Origin: Pagrus major
Lineage: Eukaryota; Chordata; Actinopteri; Spariformes; Sparidae
Assembly (NCBI RefSeq): GCF_040436345.1
Contig: NC_133223.1
Span: forward strand, 17,461,113-17,525,112
Reading direction: 5' to 3'
DNA length: 64,000 nt
Each line of letters starts with the position of its first letter. The stretch's first letter is position 1. Under the pieces are notes generated by a model. That model saw only the letters and a list, made by a program, of their open reading frames with translations. It was not told where the DNA came from and did not search any database. The translations under genes were made by a program, and so were the position numbers. Shown piece by piece: positions 48,479 to 62,979 of the stretch.

Positions 48479-51326
48479 GTGGAGAGATTATCTGTGAGAG
48501 AAAATCAGAGGAGGGTACCAGAAACAAAATATCCTGCACACCCTCATTATCAACATGGGGGCTGTCATCTCACGGTGGAAGGTTTGTTTTCAAACTTTTG
48601 CTTATTATGTCTTTCCACTTCATGCTGCTTGGTAAATTAAATTATTGCACATTAGTTGGCCATATTGTATTTTGTCTAATTGAAAGTTTAGTTGTGATTT
48701 TTGAACTTTAGATGTAATGGATGGTCTTCTGCAAATAATTTTACCGCGCCATTTAGGCACAAATACTGTTCATATGCTAAGATAGCTCTACATAAATGAT
48801 AACAAATAAGATATGTATGCTTATTATTGCACCATTCTATGGCATATTGGCATGCACAAGCTAACAAAATACTTCCACCAACAGCAGAACCCACACATGA
48901 TACATACACAAAATTTGCTGAAGAGGGAAGATGGAACAGGAAGTTTCTAGAGGATTTCAAGAAGTTGCTTGCACAAAGAGCACTGTTGTTTTGGCAAATG
49001 TCATCATTTGTTCTCTCTGACCAGGATTATGAAATGTTTGACTTACAGGCTAAACCATCCACTGTGGAGATTTTGGAAGGAATCGATAAGGTATGCATAA
49101 CCTAAAATACATGTCAAATAGTGTGCCAGTAGTGCTGTTTTGAATTCACTAAACACATTTAAATATCATGTTTAAAGTTTTTCCTTTTTTACAGTTTCAC
49201 GGGGTGGGAGAAAATGCTTTACTAAAGCAAGACAAATCCATGCTTAAAATGTTTTGTAATATTTACGGCCTAACTCTGCACTTTGGATTGGTTGAAAAAA
49301 CAGACATAAACACGAAACATCTTCACAATCACAATCACCAAAACGGAGATAAGACAGTAAAACTTTCTACCATTATGGTCCTTTTAATTGAAGATAAAAA
49401 AGAAAAAAGAGAGAGAAAGTGCCTCGTGAGAAATTGAAACAGAAGTTTTTTAAAGTAGATCCCTTGACGTTTGGTGCGTCCAAGCTTGCAGAAGGTGCCC
49501 GCTGTCAGTCAAATGAGTAAAACACAAATGAAGCATTATGTGTAAAATGTACCAAAGGCATCTGTTGGTGTAATTATGACCAATGATGTATATGAAGCTA
49601 CACAATCCAGAAACACCCACATGCTCTGCAATTGCTTTCTAAGATGAGTGATTTCAACTATTCACACTGTGGAAAGACAGTCAGTGGGACATTTCAAGGA
49701 AAAGTTACTGGTAAATTGCTTATTTTTATATACAGTACTTCAAGTCACGTAAACTCATGCAGCTCTTTATAACTTGGTTTTTATTTTTGTAGCGCCGGAA
49801 ATGAGTTAACTTGGTTATGGTAACATACTCACCAAAGTAATTGCAGACATCTGGGAGGCAGTGACACTGTCAAAATAGGCTGAAAGGGGCAACTAAAATA
49901 AGCAGTTAGAAAAATCATGTAAGCTGTAAACAGGCCAAAAATTGTGCCAGTTTATCTAAACCAGAGATCTAAACATCTAAACATCTTCCCCGACAAAACT
50001 TTCTTTCAGCCTACAGAATATTAGCAAATTCTTTATAGCGACGTCTTCGCATTCCCATCGCCAGTTATTTTAGCGAGTACAGTATTTTCATAAGCAATGG
50101 AGCCAATGGCCAGAGCTCTGAAAATAAAAAAACAAGTTGTAATAAACTGTTCTTTTCCTTAATTAAACATGCAGATAACACAAGTCAACACATGTGTCAA
50201 TGAATGTCAAATCAGCTCCTTGTTTGCTGAGTGATAGGGCTTTGCTGTTCTTCCCCAGCTAAGCTAGTGTTAGGCTATTTTCAGCACCTGTCCTTGGAGC
50301 CAGAGACCCTTCACATACACTGAAGAGGTCAGGTTCTATTGAAGTTGTGAAGATAAGAGTGTCAGGCCTGTTAATTTCTTCTAGAAAAATCCTGCAATCT
50401 ATTATGGAAGTATATTTCGGCAATAATATATTTTTCATGTGCATGATTACATGCACACATGCATTATATGCTGTAAGGCTTAATGTAAGGTCATTTTAAG
50501 CGGTGCTTAGAGTGACAGACACACATGTTACAGTAGAAACCATAGTGTCCAGAGTTCTTCCCATTCTGTCGACCAGCTATTTATGGATGGGGTAATGAGC
50601 ACTTGAAGGCAATGGTGTAAGCTTTCAATGTGTAAAAAAACAAAACAAAAGGTGGATGAGCCATTAGTAAAATGAATTGCAAAATGATGATGAATTACTC
50701 AAGTAGTTGGCTTTTCTGCCTGAAGGGAAACTAGATCATGATCTAAGGTTGAGCGATCTGGTGATTATAGATAGTGATCGATTTTGAGGGTGTCTACAAT
50801 CAACGTTTCAGGCGAATCATAAAGATTACGGTATTTAATGTCCTCTTACATCTGTTTCCAAACTTCACATAATCTAATTGACTAGCAGATCAGTGCTATG
50901 TCAACAAACCAGTATGTCTCTTCCTTTTGTTGAATAATTCAAAGTTGAATTATTCAATATGAGTTATAGCCAGCAACATAGCGCCAGAAAGAGTTGTGTT
51001 TAAGGTAATATTATGTTTTAACACTGCAAATGGTTAAATTCTTAGGCTATTTCAAGTCTGGCTAAAGTCTACAGGTCATTTCATTACTTTTTATGCTCCC
51101 ACTAGTTAATGCCAAGTTTGGATTAAACTGGATGTAGGATATCCTAATGCTGCAACTAATGATTATTTTCCCCAGAGGCTTGTACTACATATAAATTACA
51201 TTGGATTTAAATATTTAGGGGAAACTCAAAAAAGCCTGCCTGTTTTATATTTTCAGTTTTGTTTATGTTAGCATTTGAACATAATCTTTTCAGTTGTACG
51301 TAAATATGTGCAAAATGGACTGTTAA

Positions 51327-51379
<53 letters not shown>

Positions 51380-54300
51380 CAATTCTACAAAGCTGTAATA
51401 AGATCACATTTGTGTATTAAATAACGCTCCTTTCATTTGTCCTCACAGGATATACAGGTTCTTGAAGAATACAGTGAGAAGTATCAGAAGCAGTTGAAGA
51501 CATGGGTTTGGCGACTGCTTCTGTATTCGTCTCTTCTCTACCTGATCACATGTGCAGTTGTGTATTCCTGGTACCTGCCTGAACAGGTGATGGGGCGGCT
51601 CATATTGTGTCTCCCCTTCCTAATATTTCCATTATTGTAAGTACACAAGATAGTCTTGTCGACACATAGTAGTTACAGATGGCTACGTTTTCTCTAAACT
51701 GTAACAACAATGTTACTAATCAACTATTTTTCCGTTTCCCCGCTAGAGTTTGGTTACTTCGAAAAATGCTTATAATTATTTTTTCACGAAGAACTGAAAA
51801 AAATAGTAAGACCTGTTTTCCTATTTATGCATAACTTTTTTTTAACGTTCAAACTGGTATTGAGCTTAATTTTTTCTATTTTCAGATGACAAATTAGAGG
51901 ATCTGAAAGCACAAAAAAGGAAAATAGTAAGTGGCTTACTCATATGTTGTTGATTAATTTCTCATTTTGATGGATAGTTTTCCTTTTTACAATTTAGTTT
52001 AATATGGCTTAGCATTGTGCTATTAACAAAACAAAACATGTTGTCCCAAAATGACATAAGCATTGAAAATAATGTCACATTTCTTGCCAGTTACATTAAA
52101 ATCACTTTCATGCATCATGATATAAAATCGAGGATGAAGCACATAAAATTTGCAGTTATAAAATATAATTTTTATGCTAAAATGCTCAAAGAGCATATCT
52201 GACATGTCAGTTTACATGGTTCCTTTCACATTTCAAGGGGTACACTAGAGATGGGAACATATCATTTCAATGTAATCAGCACATTTAAGGGTTTTTTTCT
52301 CTCATTTTGGGCCAACTTGTATTATACCTGGGCAACCACATTTGTAAAAGTCATTCAGCATAAACAACTATTTGAAAACTAAATATAAGGCTGAGTCAAA
52401 TTGAAAGACAAAAGACAAGAAAAACATTTTTTAAATAACCTTTTTCTCTGCTTAATGAGGCATATTTGCATAGTAAAGATGAAACTGTTAGTCAGGTTGA
52501 GCTGCTGCTAGATGCTTTATAGAAAACCACACTTAGTAAGAGTGTGTTACATTCACTTTTATACAGTATATTTTACTGTTTACACTCAACATGTCAATGC
52601 TGAAGTAGTAGTTATAAAGCCATTACATTCATTCTCTCTGACATCACTGAAATTATCTCAGAGTGGTCAGATAAGTGAGAGAAACATAGAAGTCATAATC
52701 TCTGTAGGATGTATTATATTTTGATGTCTAGTGGTCTCCAGTGAAGTGAACACTTACACTTCCTTGTAGTGTTCCTCTTGTTGATCCTCTCAGCATTTTG
52801 CAGTACGATACTTGCTAATCTCGGATCCGTACAGACAGAGTTTGACAGTGACTTAACCCAGTAAACCACTCTGCTAATGTCACTTTAATTAATAGCATTT
52901 AGTGCAGGGAAGAAATAAATCTGAGAAATTGCTTGTCATCCTCTGTCAAGTCTAATAACTTTCAATAATTAGGCCTGATGGATTTTCACACTCTCCATTA
53001 TCGAAGTAGTGAATGTAATTATTCTTCATATTATATGTAAACATTTAGAAATGTTTGGTACTTATTTTAAATGAAGATGTACAATTTAGTGAAGTAACTT
53101 CCTGGTGCCATTTCTCAGTCACGTTTACTTGTAATGCTATGGTAGGTGATTTTAAGATATTAATGTGTGCTTATAAAACACCTATTAATTACATCAGATG
53201 ATCATTAGATAATTACATGGGACTAGAGCTATTATTCTAGGAGTGATGATAGAAGCAATTGTCCTACAATACCTTTTAATGTCTTGTTCTTTTCCAGCTT
53301 GAAGAAGTTATGGAAACTGAGACGTATAAAAATGCTAAATTGATTCTGGAGAGATTTGATCCAGATTCTAAGAGGAAAATGGTGAGTTGTTTTGTTTTTA
53401 CCTAGAAACATAAAACATCCTGTAATTGAACATTAAATCATGTCCTTGCACTCTCTTGTTATCTGTGTAAAGGAGCTTGAATCCACTCCTATTGGACTGC
53501 AGATGACTCCAAAACCAGGACAAGGTATCACTGTGTTTGAATAAGACTGCACTATTTTCCCTGCTTTTTCCTACTATTGTTGAACAAACCTGCAATGTTT
53601 TCTGTGTTAGAGCTCCGCCAGCGCAATGTCATGCCAAAGACCCCCTCAGTGGTGGTGAATCCTGCTAGCGTAGCTGCTGCTGCCCGCCCTCCTCTTGCCT
53701 CTGGGCCCACCTATCCTGGACGATCTTCCCACTCTGCTCCAGGTGGACCCCCAGAGAGGAACCTGTCGGCTATAGCTGCTCAGCAGAGCTTGATGAGGAA
53801 GCCTGTGACCCCTGGAACACCTGTTCCAGGAATCGGTGAGTTACCTGCACACAGGGGGACCACATCATAATGTGGTCGATTAAGGTGTGATTTACTCTTC
53901 CCTGGCTCTGTGTCCCCAGTTGCTCAAGGCTCTGTGGTGTGTGTTGTCAGCAAAGGTGCTGTAATTTATACAGTAGTTGTAATGGATAATTATATCAATG
54001 TAGTTTTCAAATATCTTACTTAAAGGTCCAACCTTTCTCTAACAAGTGCATGTTTTGAACTAAGATTAGATATAGGCGATAACTTTTGATACAGTCAGAA
54101 TATGATGGTCGAGAATAGGGGTGTGTGTGGTTAGTCGAGTCGTTGGTTAAACATTGCTACCCTCTTTAGTCGGCACCAGAACTACTGGCCAGTTAAACCT
54201 ATTATTAATTTATTAATGTACTTTATAAAAAACAAGCAACAAGCGGTTAACTGTTCTGTCAGTGTTTTCTTACTAGTGTACTAGTCTCAAGTTAAAATTT

Positions 54301-56914
54301 CTGTTAAAACATCATAGAAATAAGTAATTAGGAACTTCCTTAGTCAAGAATATGATGCCTGTGCCATAAATCTTTGGTTGCTTTCAAAGATTTCAGAAGC
54401 CATGCAGCCAACACGGTGAAGAAATTTTCCATAGAGCAGTTGTTGTATATGGAATACATGTGTGGAGTCTAGAGGTATTGAATATTCAATATAAATTATT
54501 TCTGGACTATGAACACTCAATAGAAGATGCAAATAGGTGCAAACAGTAAAGGAAATGTGTTCCTAGAGGAAGCTGCACGCTGTAATTGCCATGTGGAATG
54601 CCAACTGTGAGGTATGCACGAATCAAGATTACATTAACTATGATTAATTAGCCAGACCTGCGTTTGTTCTCTGGGCAATGGTGGTGGAATCTCACTAAAT
54701 GTCTTTTAATGCTTGGCGAAATTGCCTTTGGCATTGGGAACACCTCACAAATGGTTTACATGACTTGATGTTATCACCTGCTTCAGTGGAAAATTGAAAG
54801 TGAAAAGCAATTTGATACAAAGAGTCACCACAGAGTTTCCATATGTTGGTAAATTAATAACCAGCAGGATACTGAGACTCTGCCAAGTCTCACAGAAATG
54901 ACCAGTCATCTTCCTATGATTGCTCTTGATGTTAGATTATATTAATTACTACTCACCAACACAGCAGGGATTCTGGACGTGCTTTGCAAGTGAGATCTGG
55001 TGTTAAGCTATTAAGGAAACGAGGTAGATCTTTGTGAAATTCATCACGGTTTGTGCAGTAAATTGTGAGTCTCAGCCTCACGGTCTCACTGAGTTTTTAC
55101 TGTAAGCAGCCACAGTTTATTGCAGTTTGTATGCAGGACTGCAGACTGTGTCTAACAGGCATTGATATTGTGCTTTAACAGGGATGCACCCCCCAGGCCC
55201 GCCCCTGGCCAGACCTGTGCTCCCCAGGGAAAGGGGCGCGATGGACAGAGTCATAGAGTATCTTGTTGGAGATGGCCCGCAGAACAGGTAAACAACCTCT
55301 GCTTCTGAATGGAGACAATCTGTTTTCAGAAATACACTCATATATTGTATATACAGTTTCTCATCCAGGATTATTTTTTTGGCTAGTATAGTTGGTGTAC
55401 TAAGCAGGTTCTTATCCAACTTTAGAAAATGTGGTGCTACTTAGAGCGGCGACGATTAGTTGATTGATTTATCAGTAGATTTTAAGAAAATTAGAAGCCA
55501 AGTATTTTGACAATCGATTAATTGTTTCAGTATTGTTCTTTTTTTTTCAATCACAAATGTCAAACATTTGCTGGATCCAGCTTCTTAATTGTTAGGATTT
55601 TCTGCTTTTCTTGATCGTTTGTGATAGTAATTGAGGAGTTGTTGGGTTGGAAGCAATTTAAACGTGTTTTTTAGTCTCTTGGAAATTGTGATGAGCATTT
55701 TTCAAAATTTTTTGGCATTTTATAGACTTAACTTAGATTAATCGATGATGACAATATTGGCTAGTTGCTGCCCTAGTGCTGATGCCAAAAATAATGTAAT
55801 CTGATCATTTTAATGGCATTTATCTCCCTCTTGTTGTGGAAACCAATGTTAAAGTCCTGATAATCTGCCAAGATTCACACTGAATGAAAACTTTGTATCG
55901 ATGTCAACAAAATGACTTTGATTCAATAATGCCAGTCCATGTACTGTATTCTGTCTTAACTGGATTGTCTTTCCTTCCTCGTAGATACGCTCTCATCTGT
56001 CAGCAGTGTCTGTCTCATAACGGCATGGCATTAAAAGAGGAATTTGAATACGTTGGTAAGACTTGGAGAAACACAACACTCTGTGTCAGTCTCCATCAAA
56101 CACTGCGCCTTCATTTGCCCTCTAGCATTTGGCAGTGTAGTATATCATAGGGCTCTTAAATGCCTCTGCCACTAGCGACCCTTGTAAGCAAAAACGCAAC
56201 AAGATTGAATATGCAAACTAGTGCTACACATCAATCTGAAGTGTTTATGCATCTCAGGCGTTTTTTGTCATCGGTTCATATTCATGTATATTAATCTGTG
56301 TCTGTTTGCAAGTCTATTAGTGAGGTGACATAAACTATATGTATGTTGTTTTTTATTTGTGTTGTTTCAGCTTTCAGATGTGCGTATTGTTATTTCTTGA
56401 ACCCGGCAAGAAAGATGAGGCCTCAGGCACCCAGACTCCCTGAGGTTACCAGTGAACTGAAGCTGTCATCTGAGGGACTCTCACCATCACCTGGAACTGA
56501 CGAAGAGGATGACCAATCTGTTTTAGGTGACAGTGACACTCAAGCTGGTTGTGATCATCCACCTAGTCAAATTTTCCCAATCTTGGTACATTTAGAAATA
56601 AAAGTTTAAAATTCTAAATTCTATTGTACACATACAGTCGTGTTAGTCTTTCTTTTTTTTTTATAGTTTTTTTTATATACTTTATTTTATACTTGTTTTT
56701 AATGTGTGTAAATAAACTGAAAACTGATCTCTAATTATCAGGGAAAACCAAGCTTGCTGATGTGTCTGCTGAAACAGACACCCAAGAGCCAGGCACACCA
56801 ACAACCACAGAGCCCAGCTCTGCATCAGATGGCCAAACCACCCAGGAGTCACAAGATCTGCCCTCAGAGAAATCTGATGGAGAGCAGGATGTGTCCGCCA
56901 TGGAAGTGGAATAA
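48479..56914 (+). CDS. lnpk: Lunapark ER junction protein (12 coding exons)
   Basis: ER-membrane protein that stabilises three-way tubule junctions. Coding exons: 48555-48581 (exon opens at 48479 after TTAACAG), 49049-49090, 51449-51636, 51747-51805, 51886-51926, 53298-53381, 53473-53524, 53611-53835, 55182-55287, 55985-56055, 56371-56526, 56742-56914. All joins keep frame; 407 residues. MGAVISRWK gives Gly2 with Ser6, an N-myristoylation signal known for the family. AKPSTVEILEGIDK and a short coiled coil precede two membrane segments (about 46-66 and 73-95). A second coiled coil (DDLK-like, LEEVMETETYK, ERFDPDSK) and a Pro-rich linker follow. The zinc-finger domain has CQQC and CAYC pairs around EEFEYVAFR, then LNPARK, the signature of the family. 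The tail is acidic. An alternative donor at 56547 would add seven residues in frame. Confidence 0.95.
51332..51376. repeat. (GT)n microsatellite in lnpk intron
   Basis: About 22 GT units, 72 bases before the exon starting at 51449. Confidence 0.95.
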
Positions 56915-57741
56915 AACAGTGGAGTAGTGATTTCAACAGTCAGGCTGGAACTTTTATTTCCTCTTTTATTTCCTCTTTGAGTAAATGTGATAACATTTAA
57001 GTTGTAAGTAAATGCCTTGAGTTGGAATTACACAGTAAACAAGTCAGCAGCCGGTGTGATTTTCAACTTACAGTACAGAATGTCCTTTCTTTTGAGAATT
57101 GCTTTTATAGCTCTAGCGTTAGTAATGAATTGAATATTAAGTTGTAAAGCAGTAGTATTTGGTAGCCAAACAAACAACCATACCAGTATGATGCCATGTC
57201 CAGCCCATTGTCATTACATCATATTAAGAGCGATATGGATTACGTTTGTTAATTTTGCTGTTTTTGATGTTGTATAGGAAAAGTCTTTTTCCATGTTTTC
57301 TTTATGTTCCATATTTTATTTGTTTTGCCTGACATTATTCTGACTTAATTGGACACCGCGGAAACAAAACATGAAATATTTTGTGGGGGAAAAATACATT
57401 TCTATTTATGGGAAATTATTTATAAATATTTTTCTACAATGCTGTGCCTTTCATGACGGTGTTGACTGAGGTCCTCTGCAGCACGGTAGTGCTAACATGT
57501 TTACACAACCCTGGTACCGTAATAGGAATGCACATACACTATGTATTTATTGCTAAAAGGGAGGAAAGGAGATTTCTGTCAGTACTGTGCACCTGCCCCT
57601 AAGTGCCTTTTATATTATAAGTCTCTGCCTCAGAGTATTGTCGATAAAAACGTACTCGCATATAGAGAAAAGTCATTTAGCTGTTTACAGACTGTATGTG
57701 TTTGCTGAATGTCTGAATCCCTCTTCTGTATAAAAATACTA

Positions 57742-57747
57742 AATAAA
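57742..57747 (+). terminator. lnpk: lnpk poly(A) signal
   Basis: AATAAA about 830 bases after the stop codon at 56912-56914. Nothing coding lies between. Confidence 0.6.
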
Positions 57748-57769
57748 CTTGAGAATATCTGCGATAGAT

Positions 57770-60297
57770 CCATGTGGTTTTTATACAGCTAGAGATATTT
57801 GAGGAATGTTTCTATTGAATTAATTGATTATTGCTGGATTTTAAATATGATTCTGCTTTAACATCAAAACATGAAAAGGAAAGGTCAAACTAAACATGTA
57901 ATCTCTCATGTATTCCTCCTACCTGTACTGTGTCCTGTATTTTAAATTGCCATTTTTTTCTCCGGCCAGCCGCTCACCAAGGAGCATGTTTAAACAGTCC
58001 TTTTTCATTAGCAGGCCAATTTTAGCTTGTGATCATTTTATTTTAGCTCATTGATCATTTCAGACAGCGTAAGATAATGGCACTGACACGGGGCCCGACC
58101 AGTCTTGATTGCTTGACCCAATTCATTTGCAACAAGAAAGTCATTGCGGCTACAAAGTTGCTCTCTGCCATCACGCGACCCTTTTCCCCTGAAGATAAAC
58201 CGTAAACTATCGAAGAGGTCAACACCCTGCGTCTTCTATGGGTTTTGATAATGTATGTTTACAGAGACGTGACCTCCCGGGCCTTGTAATGCATCAATGT
58301 GACATCGACAGTAACGCCTGATTCCACCGCATGCTGTTTGAGGTTGACCTCTGACAAGAGCCGAACAGGGGAAAAAAATGGGACATCAATAGGACAATGT
58401 TTGGATGTTTTCTCACCACTGGGAGGTTGTCCAGTATACATAGCCTGCACATATGTGCATCATCATAAGTGATATATCACAAAAAGATCTCTGTGCGATG
58501 TGGTTTGAAAATGTATGTTTGAGTTAAGTTTTAGATTTCACAGCACTGAATCATTTCTTGACAGTTTGTACTTCATAGCTGAATTATTATTTCAACTCAG
58601 TGTAACAACATTCAGTTTTTTGAATCTATATATAATGCATGAAGAGTTTCAGAGGTGAGGGATCACAGAGAGATCTGGAGGATGAGGAGAACCCGCTGCC
58701 GAAGTAAAAATGTAATCTCGGCCGTAGTTAAATATGAGCATTTTAAAGTGTTACTCTGATACAGATGATTTCTATTGAGTGGCAAACAGAAGGCCTATTT
58801 AGGCACAATCAATATTTGGGATGGCCCTTCAACTCTCCAATCAGGATATTTATACTGCAGTGATCCTAGTCTGCACCTAATTGACCTTCATCTCAACCTA
58901 CAACATGAGCAATTCAAAGAAATGCTGTTTGTATAATGTGAAAACAAAAGATACACTCTGGCTTTTGTGTGCAATTGTCCAAACACTCAGAGGATTACAT
59001 CTGGAGTGCTTTCATGGAAACACTAATTGATTTTCAAGGGTGACAAATGACATACAAAGCCCCAGTGCCAAGGTAATTTTGAGCAAGCGATGAAAATGTA
59101 CAGTGGGGCTGTCCCAAGGTTCATAGTTCTTTTCATACTCATCTCTCACATGTGCATTCGAGGCCACTTGACACAAATTTATACTGATCTTTTATTTATA
59201 CCCAGAAAAAATGGCAGATAAGAAACATAAGTGTTCTTGATATTGTGTTTTGTCATATCTAGCAGCCAAAGATTGAAATTCTGCGAAACAATTTTCTGAA
59301 GAAATGAAAGAGCGTGCCCTCGTGAACCCTGGAGGAAAATAACCCCACGGTGCGAGGCAGAATATGAAACAGAGGCACAGAATAAGTAAAATAGACAAGT
59401 GCACCAGGCTTGTCACTTTTCCATTTGCTGCCCCCGGGTGTGAGCACTTCAAAATTCTCCTCATCTCAGCGAAGACCTTCATCGTTATGCTCTATCTACT
59501 GTACTGAATACGAAAAAAGTACCATATCAGACAGGGGTAATAAAGGAGGGAGTTTTAAAGATTTACCATGTTTCTGTCGATCATGGTGAAGAATGCAACA
59601 AGAACAACAACAAAGTCATAAATAGACAGCACAAGCCATTGTGCATTGGAGACGATGTGGAAAATGCTGAGATGAGTGTCACAGAAGCAGTTAACATGGT
59701 TGTGATACCAGACATCAGCATTGGCTCTTGACAACAGCATCATTACACAGTAATAAGAGCACAATCTCCTTCAGAGGAGCATTAAAATCAAATTAGATTA
59801 TACAAGAGCTTGGCTTGATGAGCTGCGAGGGGGTGGATCTCTGCTTATTACCAGAGCTCTTTAGCTGCTCGGGCTTGAATTGCAAAGTTGAGCAGCTTCC
59901 CACAAAAGGTCATCAGCTTCCGAGAAATTAGTTTTTAAAATTCAAGTCATTTGAAAGCCACACACACCCAGATGGATGGCTTTCCATTTTTTTTCCCACA
60001 CGTTCTATCTGTCACATCGCGAATGCATGCCGCTGAATACATGATGCCGGCAATAAAGCACTGTGCTGTAGTTTATACTAGAGTGACATTCAGGGATCAG
60101 AGAGCATTGTCATTCCCTGTCCTATCCTGAACTCATCAGGCCACTGAGCGATGACATCTGTTCCAGCTCTCATGCAGTCTGACAATTATCACTCCAAACA
60201 ATCAACTGTGGTACCTAAATTAAATACTAAACTAGAGGAGGAGGACATACTTTTAGAAAGATAACATACGCATGAAAATATCTTTTTCTTTGTAGTG
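57770..60297. other. Gene-free sequence beyond lnpk, candidate regulatory DNA
   Basis: No coding frame is convincing. Parts (about 58050-58450 and 59180-59960) are complex, non-repetitive and of mixed composition, such as GACACGGGGCCCGACCAGTC. This is the side of Lnp where mammals have the HoxD global control region. Homology is not tested here. Confidence 0.3.
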
Positions 60298-60630
60298 TTA
60301 AAGGTCCAGTGTGAAGGATTTAGAGGGCTCTATTGGCAGAAATGTACTACAACAATCATAATCATTTTTTCATTTAGGTATAATCACAAGAAACTAAGAA
60401 TCGCTGTTTTTGTTACCTTAGAATGAGCCTTTAATATCTATAGTATGTGCAGGCATCTTTGGTGAAGTCCGCCATGTTGCACAGCCATTTTCTACAGTAG
60501 CCTAGAATGGACAATGGAAACATTTTTAGCAGCCACCGTAGGGGAGGGTAGATGAGGGGTGTTCAGCTGGTTGCAATCTGCAACCTCACTGCTAGATGTC
60601 ACTAAATCCTACATAATGGTGCCAAATTTA
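60298..60630. mobile_element. TTAA miniature foldback transposon
   Basis: TTAA-AGGTCCAGTGTGAAGGATTTAG at left. The right arm, reversed, reads ATTATGTAGGATTTAGTGAC then ATCTAGCAGTGAGGTTGCAG. The pattern matches a very common fish repeat with TTAAAGGTCCAGTGTG ends. The right terminus has decayed. Confidence 0.65.
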
Positions 60631-60631
60631 T

Positions 60632-61114
60632 AGGAGACCTATTATGCTTTTTGTTTTTTCCTGTCTATAAGGGTGTTGTGTTGGTTTTTGTGCATTTAAA
60701 AAGGTCTTGAAAGTTAAAAAGCCCAAACTCCATGCCAACGGGAGCTCCTCCCTCCCACAGAAAACACTGCTCCTGAAACGCCTCATCAGTAGGCCCGCCT
60801 TAAATTTCGTGACTTCTTGACATCACTGCGTCACAATATCACACATTTGCATATTTTTTGTCTATATTCAAGGTAGAGGTGAAGCTAACTGGAATGCACA
60901 ACAGAGCTGACCAGACACATGGTGATTGGTGTTGGTTCAGGGGGCCTTAAAGAGACAGGAGCTTAAACAGAGCATCTCAGACTGAGGGGGAATACAGTTC
61001 TCCAGTGCAAGACAGTACTGCTGCGTTATTTGAACATAAAAGCATGTAAACTTATTGTAGTAGTAAGCCAAAAGAAAACTTTAAACCTGAAAATGAACAT
61101 AATATGTCTCCCTT
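60632..61114. mobile_element. Miniature transposon with GGAGACCTATTATG ends
   Basis: The left end AGGAGACCTATTATGCTTTT is inverted against the right end, which reversed reads AGGGAGACATATTATGTTCA. About 480 bases, no ORF; abuts the previous element. Confidence 0.65.
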
Positions 61115-62970
61115 AAAATTGAAGTGTTAGCATATAGGCTACTGATTTAGCTTCCAACACAGTCATGTAATTTATTTTGGCTGTTTGTACTTTTAATGCT
61201 CCTGTATGTGCATAATTTCCGTGCTTGACAATTGATATATTGATTAATTTTATGTAGACTTAGGATAGAGCATGCCCTCGGAATCGATAACATAAAAACA
61301 AGGTTAACCTAAATTTACAAGTCCTGTCATATGCAGGATAATAATTCAATTACAGAGCAGAGTTAAAGCACAAAAATGACTTCTTTGTTCTTTTCATCTT
61401 ACTGTTTTATCACATGTTTCTGTGTTGGAAATGTTCAAGAAACCACCAAAAAACAGAAAAGGGAAGAAATGGAGGGCAGAGACAACACACCCCTGCCACT
61501 ACCTCATGTGGAAATCATACAAAGCATCCTGCAGGCAGCAGGTTCATTTTATAGCTTCATCTATTACCGCACTGTCATTGTTAATTGTCTTCTTTTTACC
61601 TCTGCAGGATTCTCCAAATTGGTCCTATCGAATGTGACAGGAGGAAGAGCATTAAGCATCTGACAAGATGATATCTAAGTTCAATTTCCTACTCCTCACC
61701 TGATTTATACCTGCAGCAGATCATTTTCCTTTCTGTCATAAAGACCTCTATAAATCAGTGGTGCTTATGGAAGCACTACAGAACAGGGTCTCTGGATTTG
61801 TATCCCCTGTGTTTGCTATTAGGAAGCCATTACAGCCACATTTTCCTCCTTCAAACAAAAATGATCAAATCTAATACTGGCAAGATTAGAGAGATAAAGA
61901 GAGAAAGCGCTGGCAGAGCTGTTCAACACAGTCCCCTATCTAAACAATATGCTCTAAACTCAATAAAAACAGGGCTTTTTGCTGGTGACACCATTATCCA
62001 TCTGTTTGGACAAAATTGCTGTATCATGGTATAAATCTGCGATACAAGTGACATATCCTCTAAAATAAAAGGGAACATTAACTGCTCTATCTTCTAGAGG
62101 CCATGGGACTAGCTGGCTATAAGCTCAGTCAAGTGTGATGGCAGTTATACTGTGTTTTACTAGACTGCAGACAATTATACTTTGCTCCTCTCCCCTAAGA
62201 AGACAAACTGCCATGGCTTCAGCTGAAATGATTTCAAATAGATTTTCCAAAATGTCTGTCGCCAGATTGCTTCCATACATTATTTCACTTAAATGGAGGG
62301 AAAAAAAGAGGGAGCAAATCCACAAATCAATCACAACAGCCCACTTTACCAGATGGAAAGACGAGAGCTTTCAGTGTGTGCGTGCGTGTGTGAGTGTGCG
62401 TGTGTGTTGAAGACCTGCAGAGAAGGACAGTTATAGGATGTGCTCAGTCCTGTCTCTGCTATGTGTCTCACTCATCTTGAAGAGTGACATGGAGTATGTA
62501 CTTTCAGCGGTGAGCTGGCAGTGCTGTAAAAGTGGAATAATGTATAATGAACTGACCCGCTGACTTCTGGCTAGTTCAACAACTGCTTCATTCAACCAAT
62601 CATGTGTAAATGTCCATTCAAATTAAAGGGGAAATACAATTATATACACGAGAGGCAACACACTGCTATGATAAAAAGTAGGCCGTGTACTCAATCTGTG
62701 TTCAGAGTTGAATACTACTTTATAATATTGTTTTGTAACACAAGAATATGCATAAGATGAATCCAGGTAGTTACATAAAAGAAGCCTAAAAATTATGTTT
62801 TTCATCTTTTTTTCAACATCAAACTCAATATGGCCGTTGGAAATATAACTGAGCTAAAATGCTTTAAACAACTTTGACATCTAGTTAAACAAGCATATTT
62901 TAAGCTACATGTGCTACTTTATTTGTCTACAGTACCTCAACATCTACATAGATACAAACGATGCTACATT
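61115..62970. other. Spacer, no gene seen
   Basis: Complex AT-rich sequence; short ORFs only. A block at about 61795-62000 is non-repetitive and could be regulatory, but nothing specific supports it. Confidence 0.35.
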
Positions 62971-62979
62971 TAGTATCAG

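Noticed and set aside
49168-49437. 89-codon ORF within lnpk
   Set aside because: Lies in the intron between the exons ending 49090 and starting 51449; no Lunapark homologue segment matches it.
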